A program made the translations under genes and the position numbers. A DNA stretch of 64,000 nucleotides, taken from contig NZ_FNSZ01000001.1 in NCBI RefSeq assembly GCF_900105245.1, positions 6,818,001-6,882,000 on the forward strand, given 5' to 3'. This DNA is from Streptomyces sp. 1222.5. GTDB lineage: Bacteria > Actinomycetota > Actinomycetes > Streptomycetales > Streptomycetaceae. Position 1 is the first letter of the stretch. Every line of letters starts with the position of its first letter. Positions 40,225-48,168 of this stretch are shown here, one piece after another. The notes under the pieces are model-generated. The model was not told where the DNA came from. It worked only from the letters and a program-made list of their open reading frames with translations, and searched no databases.

Positions 40225-41145
40225 TCACTCCGCGAGCGTGCCCAGCAGCCGTTGCAGGGAGCCGCCCAGGCCCCAGCGCTTCGCCAGGTCCTCCAGTGCC
40301 GCCGGGTCGCGCGGGGTGTGCGGCAGGGCGGTGTCGACGTCCGGCAGCGGCACGTCGCCGGCCACCCGGACCACCTTCGGCGCGACCGCGACGTACGGCC
40401 GGGCCTCGGTGAGCCGCTTGCGCTGCGACGGCGTGAGCTTCGCCCGTAGGTCGTCGACCGCCGCCATGATCCCGGCCAGGTCGCCGAACTCGGCGAGCAG
40501 CTTGGCGGCCGTCTTCTCGCCGATGCCGGCCACGCCCGGCAGGCCGTCGCTCGGGTCGCCGCGCAGCAGCGCGAGATCCGCGTACCCCCGCCCGTCGACG
40601 CCATACTTCTCGCGCAGCGCCGCCTCGTCCGTCAGCTGCAGCGTGCCGACGCCCTTGACCGGGTACAGCACCCGGATCCCACGCCCGTCGTCGACCAGCT
40701 GGTACAGGTCGCGGTCGCCGGTGACGATGTCGACCGGGCCGTCGGCGCGGGCGGTGAACGTGCCGATCACGTCGTCCGCCTCGTACCCCGCGACCCCGAC
40801 GCGGGCGATGCCGATCGCGTCCAGCACGTCCTCGATGACCGGCACCTGCGGGGAGAGGGTGTCCGGCACCTCCTCCTCGTCCGGGCCGCCCTCGTGCTCC
40901 TCGGCCACCCGGTGCGCCTTGTAGGTGGGGATCAGGTCGACCCGCCACTGCGGGCGCCAGTCGGCGTCCATGCAGGCGACCAGCCTGTCCGGCCGGTGGT
41001 CCTTCACCAGGCGGTCGATGAAGTCCAGCAGCCCGCGCACGGCGTTCACGGGCGTGCCGTCGGGCGCCTTCACGGAGTCCGGGACGCCGAAGTAGGCGCG
41101 GAAGTACAGCGAGGCGGTGTCGAGGAGCATCAGTCGTCCGGTCAC
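40225..41145 (-). CDS. 5'-3' exonuclease (DNA polymerase I N-terminal-like, stand-alone)
   Basis: A 306-residue FEN-like 5' nuclease without polymerase. Metal-binding acids are in LMLLDTASLYFRAYFG, ACMDADWRPQWR, EADDVIGTF and VDIVTGDRDLYQLV. The helix-hairpin-helix is LRGDPSDGLPGVAGIGEKTA. It probably processes flaps or RNA primers beside Pol I. GTG 41145 is chosen as the start of the conserved LMLLDTASLYF segment; the upstream frame continues without a good ribosome binding site, so the start is open. It is divergent from the ABC transporter operon. Confidence 0.92.
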   Translation of the reverse strand: MTGRLMLLDTASLYFRAYFGVPDSVKAPDGTPVNAVRGLLDFIDRLVKDHRPDRLVACMDADWRPQWRVDLIPTYKAHRVAEEHEGGPDEEEVPDTLSPQVPVIEDVLDAIGIARVGVAGYEADDVIGTFTARADGPVDIVTGDRDLYQLVDDGRGIRVLYPVKGVGTLQLTDEAALREKYGVDGRGYADLALLRGDPSDGLPGVAGIGEKTAAKLLAEFGDLAGIMAAVDDLRAKLTPSQRKRLTEARPYVAVAPKVVRVAGDVPLPDVDTALPHTPRDPAALEDLAKRWGLGGSLQRLLGTLAE

Positions 41146-41345
41146 GCTCGCATCATGCCGTACGGCACCGACAGCGGTCCCGCGCGCCGGAACGAGTTGC
41201 GTGCTGCGCATCGCCGTGAGCCCCGCCACTTGTGCGTTTGTCCTGGTCGGATGGGGGGAGGCGCGGCTCTCGGAGCGAGGCTGTTGCGCTTTTCAACTGT
41301 TCACGGCCGTTCGCTCCTGTTCCTGTCCCCGGACGAGAGGTACGC

Positions 41346-42422
41346 GTGCAAGCCAGGCTTGAGGCGGAGCACCTGTTCAAGGTGTTCGGCAGACGACCGG
41401 ACGCAGCAGTGGAAGCCCTGAAGCAGGGCACCGACCGAGAGGAGCTGCGCGCGGACGGCACGACCGCCGCAGTGATCGACGCGTCCTTCCGGGTGGAGGC
41501 CGGTGAGATCTTCGTCGTCATGGGGCTGTCGGGCTCCGGGAAGTCCACCCTCCTGCGCATGCTCAACGGCCTGCTGGAGCCGACCGCGGGCACCGTCCGC
41601 TTCGACGGGCAGGACCTGACCGGGCTCGCCGACCGCGAGCTGCGCGAGCTGCGGTCGAAGAAGATCAGCATGGTCTTCCAGCACTTCGCGCTGTTCCCGC
41701 ACCGCAGCGTCCGCGACAACGCCGCCTACGGCCTGGAAGTGCAGGGCGTGCCCCGCGCCGAGCGCGGACGCCGCGCCGACGAGGCGCTCGCCCTGTGCGG
41801 CCTGGCCGGCTGGGAGACGTCCTGGCCCGACGAGCTGTCCGGCGGCATGCAGCAACGCGTCGGCCTGGCCCGCGCGCTCGCCACCGACGCCGACCTGCTG
41901 CTGATGGACGAGTCCTTCAGCGCCCTGGACCCGCTCATCCGGCGGGACATGCAGGACCAGCTGCTGGAGCTGCAGAAGACGCTGAAGAAGACGATCGTCT
42001 TCATCACCCACGACCTCAACGAGGCGATGCGGCTCGGCGACCGCATCGCCGTCATGCGCGACGGCCGCATCGTGCAGACCGGCACGGCCGAGGACATCCT
42101 GCTGCGCCCCGCGAACGACTACGTCGCCTCCTTCATCCAGGACGTCGACCGCTCCCGCGTGCTGACCGCCGCCGCCGTGATGGACACCGGGCTGCGCGGC
42201 GACGAGGCCGACTGCGACTGCGAGACCGCGGCACCCGGCACGCCGTTCACCGAGCTGTGCGCGATCAGCGCCCGGCTCAGCCACCCCGTCGCCGTCGTCG
42301 ACGGCGACGGCACCCTTGTCGGCGTCGTGCCCCGGCAGCGCCTGGTCGGCTTCCTCGGCGACGAGACGAACGAGCCCGCGGTGTGCGGCGACAGCCCGAA
42401 GAAGGTGACCGCCCGTGCCTAG
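41346..42422 (+). CDS. proV: Glycine betaine/proline-type ABC transporter ATPase (ProV/OpuAA-like)
   Basis: A 358-residue ATPase of the quaternary-amine uptake subfamily. Walker A is GLSGSGKS at 60-67, the signature LSGGMQQR at 164-171, Walker B LLLMDES, and the switch His in VFITHDLNEA. The N-terminal extension (about 45 residues before Walker A) and the C-terminal CBS-like part (AVVDGDGTLVGVVPRQRLVG) match ProV/OpuAA, whose CBS domains sense ionic strength; here only one CBS motif is evident. GTG 41346 has GAGAGG at 41335-41340. Its stop overlaps the next gene by 8 bp, so both are made together for osmoprotectant uptake. Confidence 0.95.
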   Translation: MQARLEAEHLFKVFGRRPDAAVEALKQGTDREELRADGTTAAVIDASFRVEAGEIFVVMGLSGSGKSTLLRMLNGLLEPTAGTVRFDGQDLTGLADRELRELRSKKISMVFQHFALFPHRSVRDNAAYGLEVQGVPRAERGRRADEALALCGLAGWETSWPDELSGGMQQRVGLARALATDADLLLMDESFSALDPLIRRDMQDQLLELQKTLKKTIVFITHDLNEAMRLGDRIAVMRDGRIVQTGTAEDILLRPANDYVASFIQDVDRSRVLTAAAVMDTGLRGDEADCDCETAAPGTPFTELCAISARLSHPVAVVDGDGTLVGVVPRQRLVGFLGDETNEPAVCGDSPKKVTARA

Positions 42423-44229
42423 GCTGCCCCTCGGCGACTGGGTCGACTCCGGTGTGAACTGGCTCGTCGACCACCTCTCCTGGCTCTTCGACGCCGTCAA
42501 GGCGGTCATGGAGGGCATGTACGACGGCATCGACGCCGTGCTCGCCGCGCCCGCACCGCTGCTGATGGCCGGCATCCTCGCCGTCGTCGCCTGGTGGCTG
42601 CGCGGCCTGCTCGCCGGTGTCCTGGCCTTCGCCGGATTCGCGCTGGTCGACTCGCTCGACCTGTGGGACCGCGCCATGTCCACGCTCGCGCTGGTCCTCG
42701 TGGCGACCGTGATCGCCCTGGTGATCTCGCTGCCGCTGGGCATCTGGGCGGCCCGGTCCAAGGCGGTCAGCGCGGCCGTACGGCCCGTGCTGGACCTGCT
42801 GCAGACCATGCCGTCGATGGTGCTGCTGATCCCGGCCATGCTCTTCTTCGGCCTGGGCACCGCCGCCGGTGTGGTCGCCACCCTGATCTTCGCGCTCGCC
42901 CCCGGCGTCCGCATGACCGAGCTGGGCATCCGCCAGGTCGACGCCGAACTGGTCGAGGCGGCGGAGGCGTTCGGCACCACTCCGCGCAACACCCTGTGGC
43001 GCGTGCAGCTGCCGCTCGCCCTGCCGACCATCATGGCCGGCGTCAACCAGGTGATCATGCTTGGCCTGTCCATGGTCGTCATCGCGGGCATGGTCGGCAC
43101 CGGCGGCCTCGGCGGCGCCGTCAACGAGGCCATCGGCCAGCTCGACATCGGCTACGGCTTCGAGGCGGGCGTCGGCATCGTCGTCCTCGCCATCTACCTG
43201 GACCGGATCACCGGCGCGCTCGGCACCCAGCTGTCCCCGCTGAGCCGCCGGGCCGCCGCGAAGGCCCCCACGCGCGCGTGGTCGTACCGCCCCCGGCCGG
43301 CGGTGGCCCTCGCCGGTGTGGTGATCCTCGCCCTCGTCGCGGGCGGGCTCGGCGTCTTCGGCGACTCCGCCGGCACCTCCGAGGCCTCCGGCACCGACGT
43401 CGGCAAGGGCAAGGAGATCAAGATCGGCTACATCCCCTGGGACGAGGGCATCGCCTCCACCTTCCTCTGGAAGGAGCTCCTCGAGGAGCGCGGTTTCAAG
43501 GTGACCACCACCCAGTACGCGGCCGGCCCCCTCTACACCGGCCTGGCCACCGGCCAGCTCGACTTCGAGACCGACTCCTGGCTGCCCACCACGCACGCCG
43601 AGTACTGGCGGAAGTACGGCAAGCAGCTCGACGATCTCGGCAAGTGGTACGGCCCCACCTCGCTGGAGCTGACCGTCCCGTCCTACGTCAGGGACGTGAA
43701 CTCCCTGGCGGACCTGAAGGCCCACTCCTCCGAGTTCGGCGGGAAGATCGTCGGCATCGAGCCCAGCGCGGGCATGATGGGCCTGCTCAAGGACAAGGTG
43801 CTGGGGGCGTACGGCCTGAAGGGCGACTACGAGGTGATCGACGGCTCCACGCCGGCGATGCTCGCCGAGCTCAAGCGCGCCTACGCCAAGAAGCAGCCGG
43901 TCGTCGTCACCCTCTGGTCGCCGCACTGGGCCTACAGCGACTACGGCCTGAAGAAGCTGAAGGACCCGAAGGGCGCCTGGGGCAAGGGCGACGGCGTGCA
44001 CACGCTCGCCCGCAAGGGCTTCGCCGCCGACAATCCCGAGGTCGGCCGCTGGCTGGACGACTTCTCCATGACCGAGAAGCAGCTCACCAGCCTGGAGGCG
44101 GGGATCCAGAAGGCCGGCAAGGGCAAGGAGCAGGACGCCGTGCGCGACTGGCTGAAGCGCAACCCGGGCCTGGTCGACAAGTGGGCCCCGGTCGCCAAGG
44201 GCGGCACCGACAGCCAGGCGGCCGGGTGA
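42415..44229 (+). CDS. Fused permease and substrate-binding protein of a glycine betaine-type ABC transporter (ProW-ProX)
   Basis: 604 residues. The N-terminal ~300 residues are a ProW-like permease with an amphipathic lead, about six to seven membrane segments and the EAA loop (VEAAEAFGTTPRNTLWRVQL). After another membrane segment (AVALAGVVILALVAGGLGVF, about 300-320) comes a complete OpuAC/ProX-type binding domain (KEIKIGYIPWDEGIASTFLW, ATGQLDFETDSWLPTTHAEY). The domain has Trp/Tyr-rich positions such as VTLWSPHWAYSDYGLKKL that can form an aromatic cage for quaternary amines. Tethering the receptor to the channel is known for OpuA systems. GTG 42415 overlaps the ATPase gene by 8 bp. Betaine or choline is the likely substrate; the exact ligand is not readable. 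Confidence 0.95.
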   Translation: MPRLPLGDWVDSGVNWLVDHLSWLFDAVKAVMEGMYDGIDAVLAAPAPLLMAGILAVVAWWLRGLLAGVLAFAGFALVDSLDLWDRAMSTLALVLVATVIALVISLPLGIWAARSKAVSAAVRPVLDLLQTMPSMVLLIPAMLFFGLGTAAGVVATLIFALAPGVRMTELGIRQVDAELVEAAEAFGTTPRNTLWRVQLPLALPTIMAGVNQVIMLGLSMVVIAGMVGTGGLGGAVNEAIGQLDIGYGFEAGVGIVVLAIYLDRITGALGTQLSPLSRRAAAKAPTRAWSYRPRPAVALAGVVILALVAGGLGVFGDSAGTSEASGTDVGKGKEIKIGYIPWDEGIASTFLWKELLEERGFKVTTTQYAAGPLYTGLATGQLDFETDSWLPTTHAEYWRKYGKQLDDLGKWYGPTSLELTVPSYVRDVNSLADLKAHSSEFGGKIVGIEPSAGMMGLLKDKVLGAYGLKGDYEVIDGSTPAMLAELKRAYAKKQPVVVTLWSPHWAYSDYGLKKLKDPKGAWGKGDGVHTLARKGFAADNPEVGRWLDDFSMTEKQLTSLEAGIQKAGKGKEQDAVRDWLKRNPGLVDKWAPVAKGGTDSQAAG

Positions 44230-44252
44230 CCTGACGGGCCCGGACCGCCTGC

Positions 44253-44296
44253 CGAGGGGCGGACAGCACCGTACGACGGCGGCTGTCCGCCCCTCG
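44253..44296 (+). terminator. Terminator after the osmoprotectant transporter operon
   Basis: A 15-bp perfect stem (44253-44267 with 44282-44296, arms CGAGGGGCGGACAGC and GCTGTCCGCCCCTCG) and a 14-nt loop, 24 nt after the stop. Confidence 0.87.
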
Positions 44297-44617
44297 CGGC
44301 TTCCCGGCCGCCTCGATCCGCCTACGGAAGCGATTCGGCCAATCACACCATGTGATGACCATGGGTCCGGGCGGAGCGCCGTCTCCCGGTCGGGCGGCGT
44401 ATTCACGTCCGGTGCAGGCGTGTTCCGGCCGGGCGCGCGCCCGTGACGGGGTGGCGCGAACCGTGAGGGTGCGCTCCCATGCGCATGTCAGCAATATGGC
44501 AGCCGCGTGAAACGGTTTGCCGAACATGCGTAGGGTGCAGAGAAGTCATCGGAAGGGGCATGCCTCCCGGCGGGCACCCGGAGAGCGGCACGACGAGCGA
44601 GGGAGGGAGCCGAGGCG
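44297..44617. other. Intergenic region upstream of the cupin regulator
   Basis: About 320 bp with no supported gene. A small palindrome TCACA/TGTGA lies at 44343-44355. A possible promoter is TGAAAC (44508-44513) with TAGGGT (44531-44536), spacer 17 bp. The Shine-Dalgarno region GAGGGAGGGAGCCGAGG precedes ATG 44618. Confidence 0.5.
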
Positions 44618-45190
44618 ATGGGCGACCACAAAGAGCAGCAGCCCGTGCGGGTGGGCGCGGCCGTCCGGCGGCGCCGCCGTGCCCTGGAGCTGACCCTCGC
44701 GGGTCTCGCCGAGCGCACCGGACTGTCGGTGCCCTTCCTCAGCCAGGTCGAGAACGACAAGGCCCGCCCCAGCCGCAGTTCCCTGGAGAAGCTGGCCGAC
44801 GCCCTGCGCACCACGGCCGTCGAACTCCTCGCCGCCGCCGACCCCGCCGCCAGCGTGGACGTCGTCCGTGCCGAACCGGTCGCGGACGGCGACTTCGCGC
44901 CGCGCACGCGCTCCCTGGTGCGCGGCCACCACCAGCTGCACGCCTCCGAGTTCACCGGCGACCACGACGCCGGCCGCGAGTTCCAGCACCGCAACGACGA
45001 GCTGATGTACGTCGCCGACGGTGCCGTGGAGATCGAGGCCGAGGGCCGTGCCCACCGCCTCGGCCGCGGCGACACCCTGTACCTGACCGGTGGCGTGCGG
45101 CACCGCTGGCGGGCCACCGTCCCGGACACCAGGATCATCGTGGTCGCGGTCGCCGAGCACATCGAGGCGGTCAAGGACAGGTCGCGCTAG
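44618..45190 (+). CDS. XRE-family regulator with C-terminal cupin domain
   Basis: A 190-residue regulator of the HTH-cupin type. The helix-turn-helix at about 10-65 is VRVGAAVRRRRRALELTLAG, LAERTGLSVPFLSQVENDKA and RPSRSSLEKLADAL. The cupin_2 beta barrel lies at about 110-185 (FQHRNDELMYVADGAVEIEA, GRGDTLYLTGGVRHRWRATV). Relatives include PuuR-like regulators of polyamine or amino-acid catabolism and osmolyte genes; the small ligand is not known here. It is transcribed alone from a 390-bp upstream gap and followed by the BtuF-like gene 29 bp later, so co-transcription is possible. Confidence 0.92.
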   Translation: MGDHKEQQPVRVGAAVRRRRRALELTLAGLAERTGLSVPFLSQVENDKARPSRSSLEKLADALRTTAVELLAAADPAASVDVVRAEPVADGDFAPRTRSLVRGHHQLHASEFTGDHDAGREFQHRNDELMYVADGAVEIEAEGRAHRLGRGDTLYLTGGVRHRWRATVPDTRIIVVAVAEHIEAVKDRSR

Positions 45191-45219
45191 ACGTTCCGCG
45201 CGGACAGGAGGCGTGACGC

Positions 45220-45999
45220 GTGGTGGACCCCGGGACCGTCGGCGGTGGCCGGCCGGGCGGCTCCCCGCGCCCTCCTGCGGCGCGGGTCGTCTCCCTGGTG
45301 CCGTCCCTGACCGAGGCGGTGGCCGAGACCCTGCCCGGAGCCCTCGTCGGCGTCACGGACTGGTGCAGCCGTCCGGCGGACCTGGCGGTCACCCGGATCG
45401 GCGGGACGAAGAACCCGGCGGTCGACCGGATCCTCGCCCTCGCCCCCGACCTGGTCGTCGCCAACGAGGAGGAGAACCGCGCCCCCGACCTGGACGCGCT
45501 GCGCGCGGCCGGCCTGACCGTGCTGGTCACCGAGGTGCGGACGGTGCCGCAGGCCTTCACGGAGCTGGACCGGGTGCTGACCGCGTGCGGTGCGCGGAGC
45601 CGCCCCCGCTGGCTGGACGAGGCGGAGGATGCCTGGGCCGCGCTGCCGGAGCCGTCCAGCCGCACCACGGCGGTCGTCCCGATCTGGCGGCGCCCCTGGA
45701 TGGTCCTCGGCCGCGACACCTTCGCCGGGGACGTCCTGACCCGCCTCGGCGTCGACCACCGCTACGCCGGCCATCCCGAGCGCTACCCCCGTGTCCCCCT
45801 GGAGGAGCTGCGCGCCGCGGCCCCGGACCTGGTGGTCCTCCCCGACGAGCCCTACCGGTTCACCGCCGAGGACGGCCCGGAGGCCTTCCCCGGGCTGCCC
45901 TGCGCGCTGGTCAGCGGACGGTACCTGACCTGGTACGGCCCCTCACTGGCGCGGGCGCCGCGGGTGCTGGCCCGGGCCCTGCAGGCAGCGCGCCGCTGA
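45220..45999 (+). CDS. BtuF-like helical-backbone metal receptor (cobalamin/metal-binding domain) without signal peptide
   Basis: A 259-residue PF01497-type protein (RVVSLVPSLTEAVAETLPGA, GVTDWCSRP, LDRVLTACGARSRPRWLDE). The fold is that of the periplasmic receptors for B12, hemes and siderophores. No lipobox or signal sequence is present, so this copy should stay in the cytosol, as reported for the actinobacterial cobalamin-binding group. GTG 45220 has AGGAGG at 45206-45211. Its 3' end overlaps the 3' end of the convergent TDT transporter gene by 89 bp. Ligand assignment is by family only. Confidence 0.88.
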   Translation: MVDPGTVGGGRPGGSPRPPAARVVSLVPSLTEAVAETLPGALVGVTDWCSRPADLAVTRIGGTKNPAVDRILALAPDLVVANEEENRAPDLDALRAAGLTVLVTEVRTVPQAFTELDRVLTACGARSRPRWLDEAEDAWAALPEPSSRTTAVVPIWRRPWMVLGRDTFAGDVLTRLGVDHRYAGHPERYPRVPLEELRAAAPDLVVLPDEPYRFTAEDGPEAFPGLPCALVSGRYLTWYGPSLARAPRVLARALQAARR

Positions 46000-47086
46000 G
46001 CAGTCCGCGCACGGTGCCGGAGGCGGCCGCGAGCCAGGCCGCCACCAGCACGGCGTACAGGCCGACGGCGAGGGCGCCGTACGCCGTGAGACCGGTGTGC
46101 CGGGCGAGGGCCGCGGCGCCGGTGACACAGGTGCCGACCGGGAAGGTGAACGCCCACCAGGTCATCGAGAACCCCATGCCGTGCCGCCGGGCCCGCACCA
46201 CGTGGGCGGTCGCGAACGCCAGCCACAGCAGCGCGAACCCCATGACCGGCACCCCGTACAGCACGGCGAACACCTCCAGACCGCGCGCGTACGGGGCCGG
46301 TACGGCACCGGGAGCGGCCTCCGCGATCAGCGCGACCGCGGTGGTGGACTGCCCGAGCGGGCCGAGCACCAGGAACAGGGTCGGGGCGAGCGCGAGCGGC
46401 GGCGGGCCCGACGTGACCAGCCGGGCGAAGACCAGCGGCAGCATCAGCAGCGTGGCGAACAGGCTCAGGCCGAACAGCGCCAGGCAGGCCAGCAGCAGGG
46501 TCTCGCGGGGCTGCCCCGGCGGCAGGTGCGGAACGAGCAGCGGGCCGACGGCGGCCGACACCATGGGGGCGACCAGCGGCAGCAGCCAGATCGGACCGGC
46601 CTGGGACGGCTCGACGCGGTGCCGTACGGCCATCAGGTACGGGACGGCCACGGCGGCGGCCAGCCCGACCACCGTGCCCGCGGTGAACAGCACCGAGTCC
46701 AGGACCACGGCGGCCGCGCTGCCGAGCAGGGGCCGCCCGGCCGTCATGGCACCGCCGCCCACCGCCAGCAGGGCCATCGCCAGACAGCCGTAGAAGGGCG
46801 CCGCCGCCGGGTCCAGCAGATCGCCGCGGGCCCGGTCCCGGTGGCGGGCCCGGCGCAGCGCCCGGGCCGCCAGCAGGGTCACCAGCGCGAGAAGCGACAG
46901 CACCCAGAAACCCGCCAGGAGCGTGCGCAGGCTCTCCTGGTGCCCGGGCAGCGCGGCACCGGCCGAGCCGATGACGGCGGTGCCCATGACGGACGCGTAC
47001 CAGTTGGGCCCGAGGTGCCCGAGGCGGGCCGGGCACGGGCCGGCGGAGGTGACGGGGGCGGGCGGGGCCGGGGCTATGGTGACCAT
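45911..47086 (-). CDS. TDT-family transporter (tellurite/C4-dicarboxylate/sulfite export type)
   Basis: A 391-residue membrane protein with about ten hydrophobic segments and the family pattern (LGPNWYASVMGTAVIGSAGA at the start, GLEVFAVLYGVPVMGFALLW, MGFSMTWWAFTFPVGTCVTG near the end). Members include TehA and the sulfite exporter Ssu1. The F-P-V-G-T region lines the pore. Substrate is unknown, but a divergent LysR-type regulator suggests it is inducible. ATG 47086 has GGAG-type pairing upstream. The last 89 bp overlap the antisense 3' end of the BtuF-like gene. Confidence 0.9.
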   Translation of the reverse strand: MVTIAPAPPAPVTSAGPCPARLGHLGPNWYASVMGTAVIGSAGAALPGHQESLRTLLAGFWVLSLLALVTLLAARALRRARHRDRARGDLLDPAAAPFYGCLAMALLAVGGGAMTAGRPLLGSAAAVVLDSVLFTAGTVVGLAAAVAVPYLMAVRHRVEPSQAGPIWLLPLVAPMVSAAVGPLLVPHLPPGQPRETLLLACLALFGLSLFATLLMLPLVFARLVTSGPPPLALAPTLFLVLGPLGQSTTAVALIAEAAPGAVPAPYARGLEVFAVLYGVPVMGFALLWLAFATAHVVRARRHGMGFSMTWWAFTFPVGTCVTGAAALARHTGLTAYGALAVGLYAVLVAAWLAAASGTVRGLLSGALPAGPGPAPAAPAPVRGRTRSGTVR

Positions 47087-47142
47087 GGCTCCACGCTCCC
47101 GCCGCCGTCCCGGCCTGACCAGGGAGTTCCTCCCTATGAGGG

Positions 47143-47159
47143 CATAAGCTGGTCTTATG
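47143..47159. promoter_or_regulatory. LysR-type operator overlapping the lysR start
   Basis: CATAAG (47143-47148) and CTTATG (47154-47159) are exact inverted repeats with a 5-nt centre. The dyad holds a T-N11-A box (T47145, A47157). TAAGCT at 47145-47150 inside the dyad is placed 6 nt before ATG 47157, as a leaderless -10 would be. A bound regulator would block its own promoter and flank the divergent transporter gene. Confidence 0.7.
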
Positions 47160-48080
47160 AGCGAGTCGGAGGGGCAGCGGGAGCGCGGACAGTCGCTGGC
47201 ACACCGGGTTCCCGATCTGGCCGGGCTGGAGCTGCTGCTGGCGGTGGCGCGGCTGGGCAGTCTCGGCGCGGCCGCGCGGGAGGTCGGCATCACCCAGCCG
47301 GCCGCGAGCAGCCGACTGCGCTCCATGGAACGGCAGCTGGGCGTCGCGCTGGTCGACCGCTCGCCGCGCGGCTCCCGGCTCACCGACGCGGGCGCCCTGG
47401 TGACGGACTGGGCCCGCCGGGTCGTGGAGGCGGCGGCCGCGTTCGACGCCGGCGCGCGGGCCCTGCGGGACCGGCGGGACTCGCGCCTCAGGGTCGCGGC
47501 CAGCATGACCATCGCCGAGTACCTGCTGCCCGGCTGGCTCCTCGCGCTGCACGCCGAGCGCCCCGACACGGCCGTCTCGCTGCTCGCGGGCAACTCGGCG
47601 AAGGTCGCCGAGCTGCTGCTGGCCGGCGAGGCGGACCTCGGCTTCGTGGAGGGGCTGACGGTGCCGACCGGCCTGGACTCCGTGGTCATCGCCCACGACC
47701 GGCTGATCGTCGTCACCGCCCCGGGTCACCCCTGGGCCCGCCGCCGGCGCCCGCTGACCCCCGAGGAACTCGCGGCGACCCCGCTGATCCTGCGCGAGCG
47801 CGGATCCGGCACCCGGCAGGTGCTGGACGCGGCGCTCGGCGGCCTCGCCCGCCCCCTGCTCGAACTCTCCTCCACCACGGCGGTCAAGGCCTCGGCGGTC
47901 ACCGGCGCTGGCCCGTCGGTGCTGAGCGAACTGGCGGTGGGGGAGGAGCTCGCGATGCGGCGCCTGGTGAGCATCCCGGTGGAGGGCGTCTCCCTGCGCC
48001 GTGACCTGCGGGCGGTCTGGCCCACGGGCCACCGCCCGGCGGGCCCGGCCCGTGAACTGCTGTCTCTGACGCGCGGTTGA
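47157..48080 (+). CDS. LysR-family transcriptional regulator
   Basis: A 307-residue LTTR. The winged helix-turn-helix is at about 20-80 (LAGLELLLAVARLGSLGAAA, REVGITQPAASSRLRSMERQ, LVDRSPRGSRLTDAG). The effector-binding RD domain has the SMTIAEYLLPGWLLALHAE start and the GEADLGFVEG pattern, similar to the CysL/CbbR branch. It is divergent from the TDT transporter (70 bp between starts), the classical LysR layout, and probably controls it. No Shine-Dalgarno is seen before ATG 47157, so the mRNA is probably leaderless. Confidence 0.93.
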   Translation: MSESEGQRERGQSLAHRVPDLAGLELLLAVARLGSLGAAAREVGITQPAASSRLRSMERQLGVALVDRSPRGSRLTDAGALVTDWARRVVEAAAAFDAGARALRDRRDSRLRVAASMTIAEYLLPGWLLALHAERPDTAVSLLAGNSAKVAELLLAGEADLGFVEGLTVPTGLDSVVIAHDRLIVVTAPGHPWARRRRPLTPEELAATPLILRERGSGTRQVLDAALGGLARPLLELSSTTAVKASAVTGAGPSVLSELAVGEELAMRRLVSIPVEGVSLRRDLRAVWPTGHRPAGPARELLSLTRG

Positions 48081-48168
48081 GACGTGCGGGTACCGGGCGG
48101 CGACCCCCGGGTGGGGGTGTGTCACCCGGCGGAAAACGCCTGGCCGGGCGTCGGTCCGCTCCGTCATC

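Noticed and set aside
46097..48004. Plus-strand frame of about 635 codons over the TDT and lysR genes
   Set aside because: Arg/Gly-rich shadow; LysR and TDT families are clear in the other frames.
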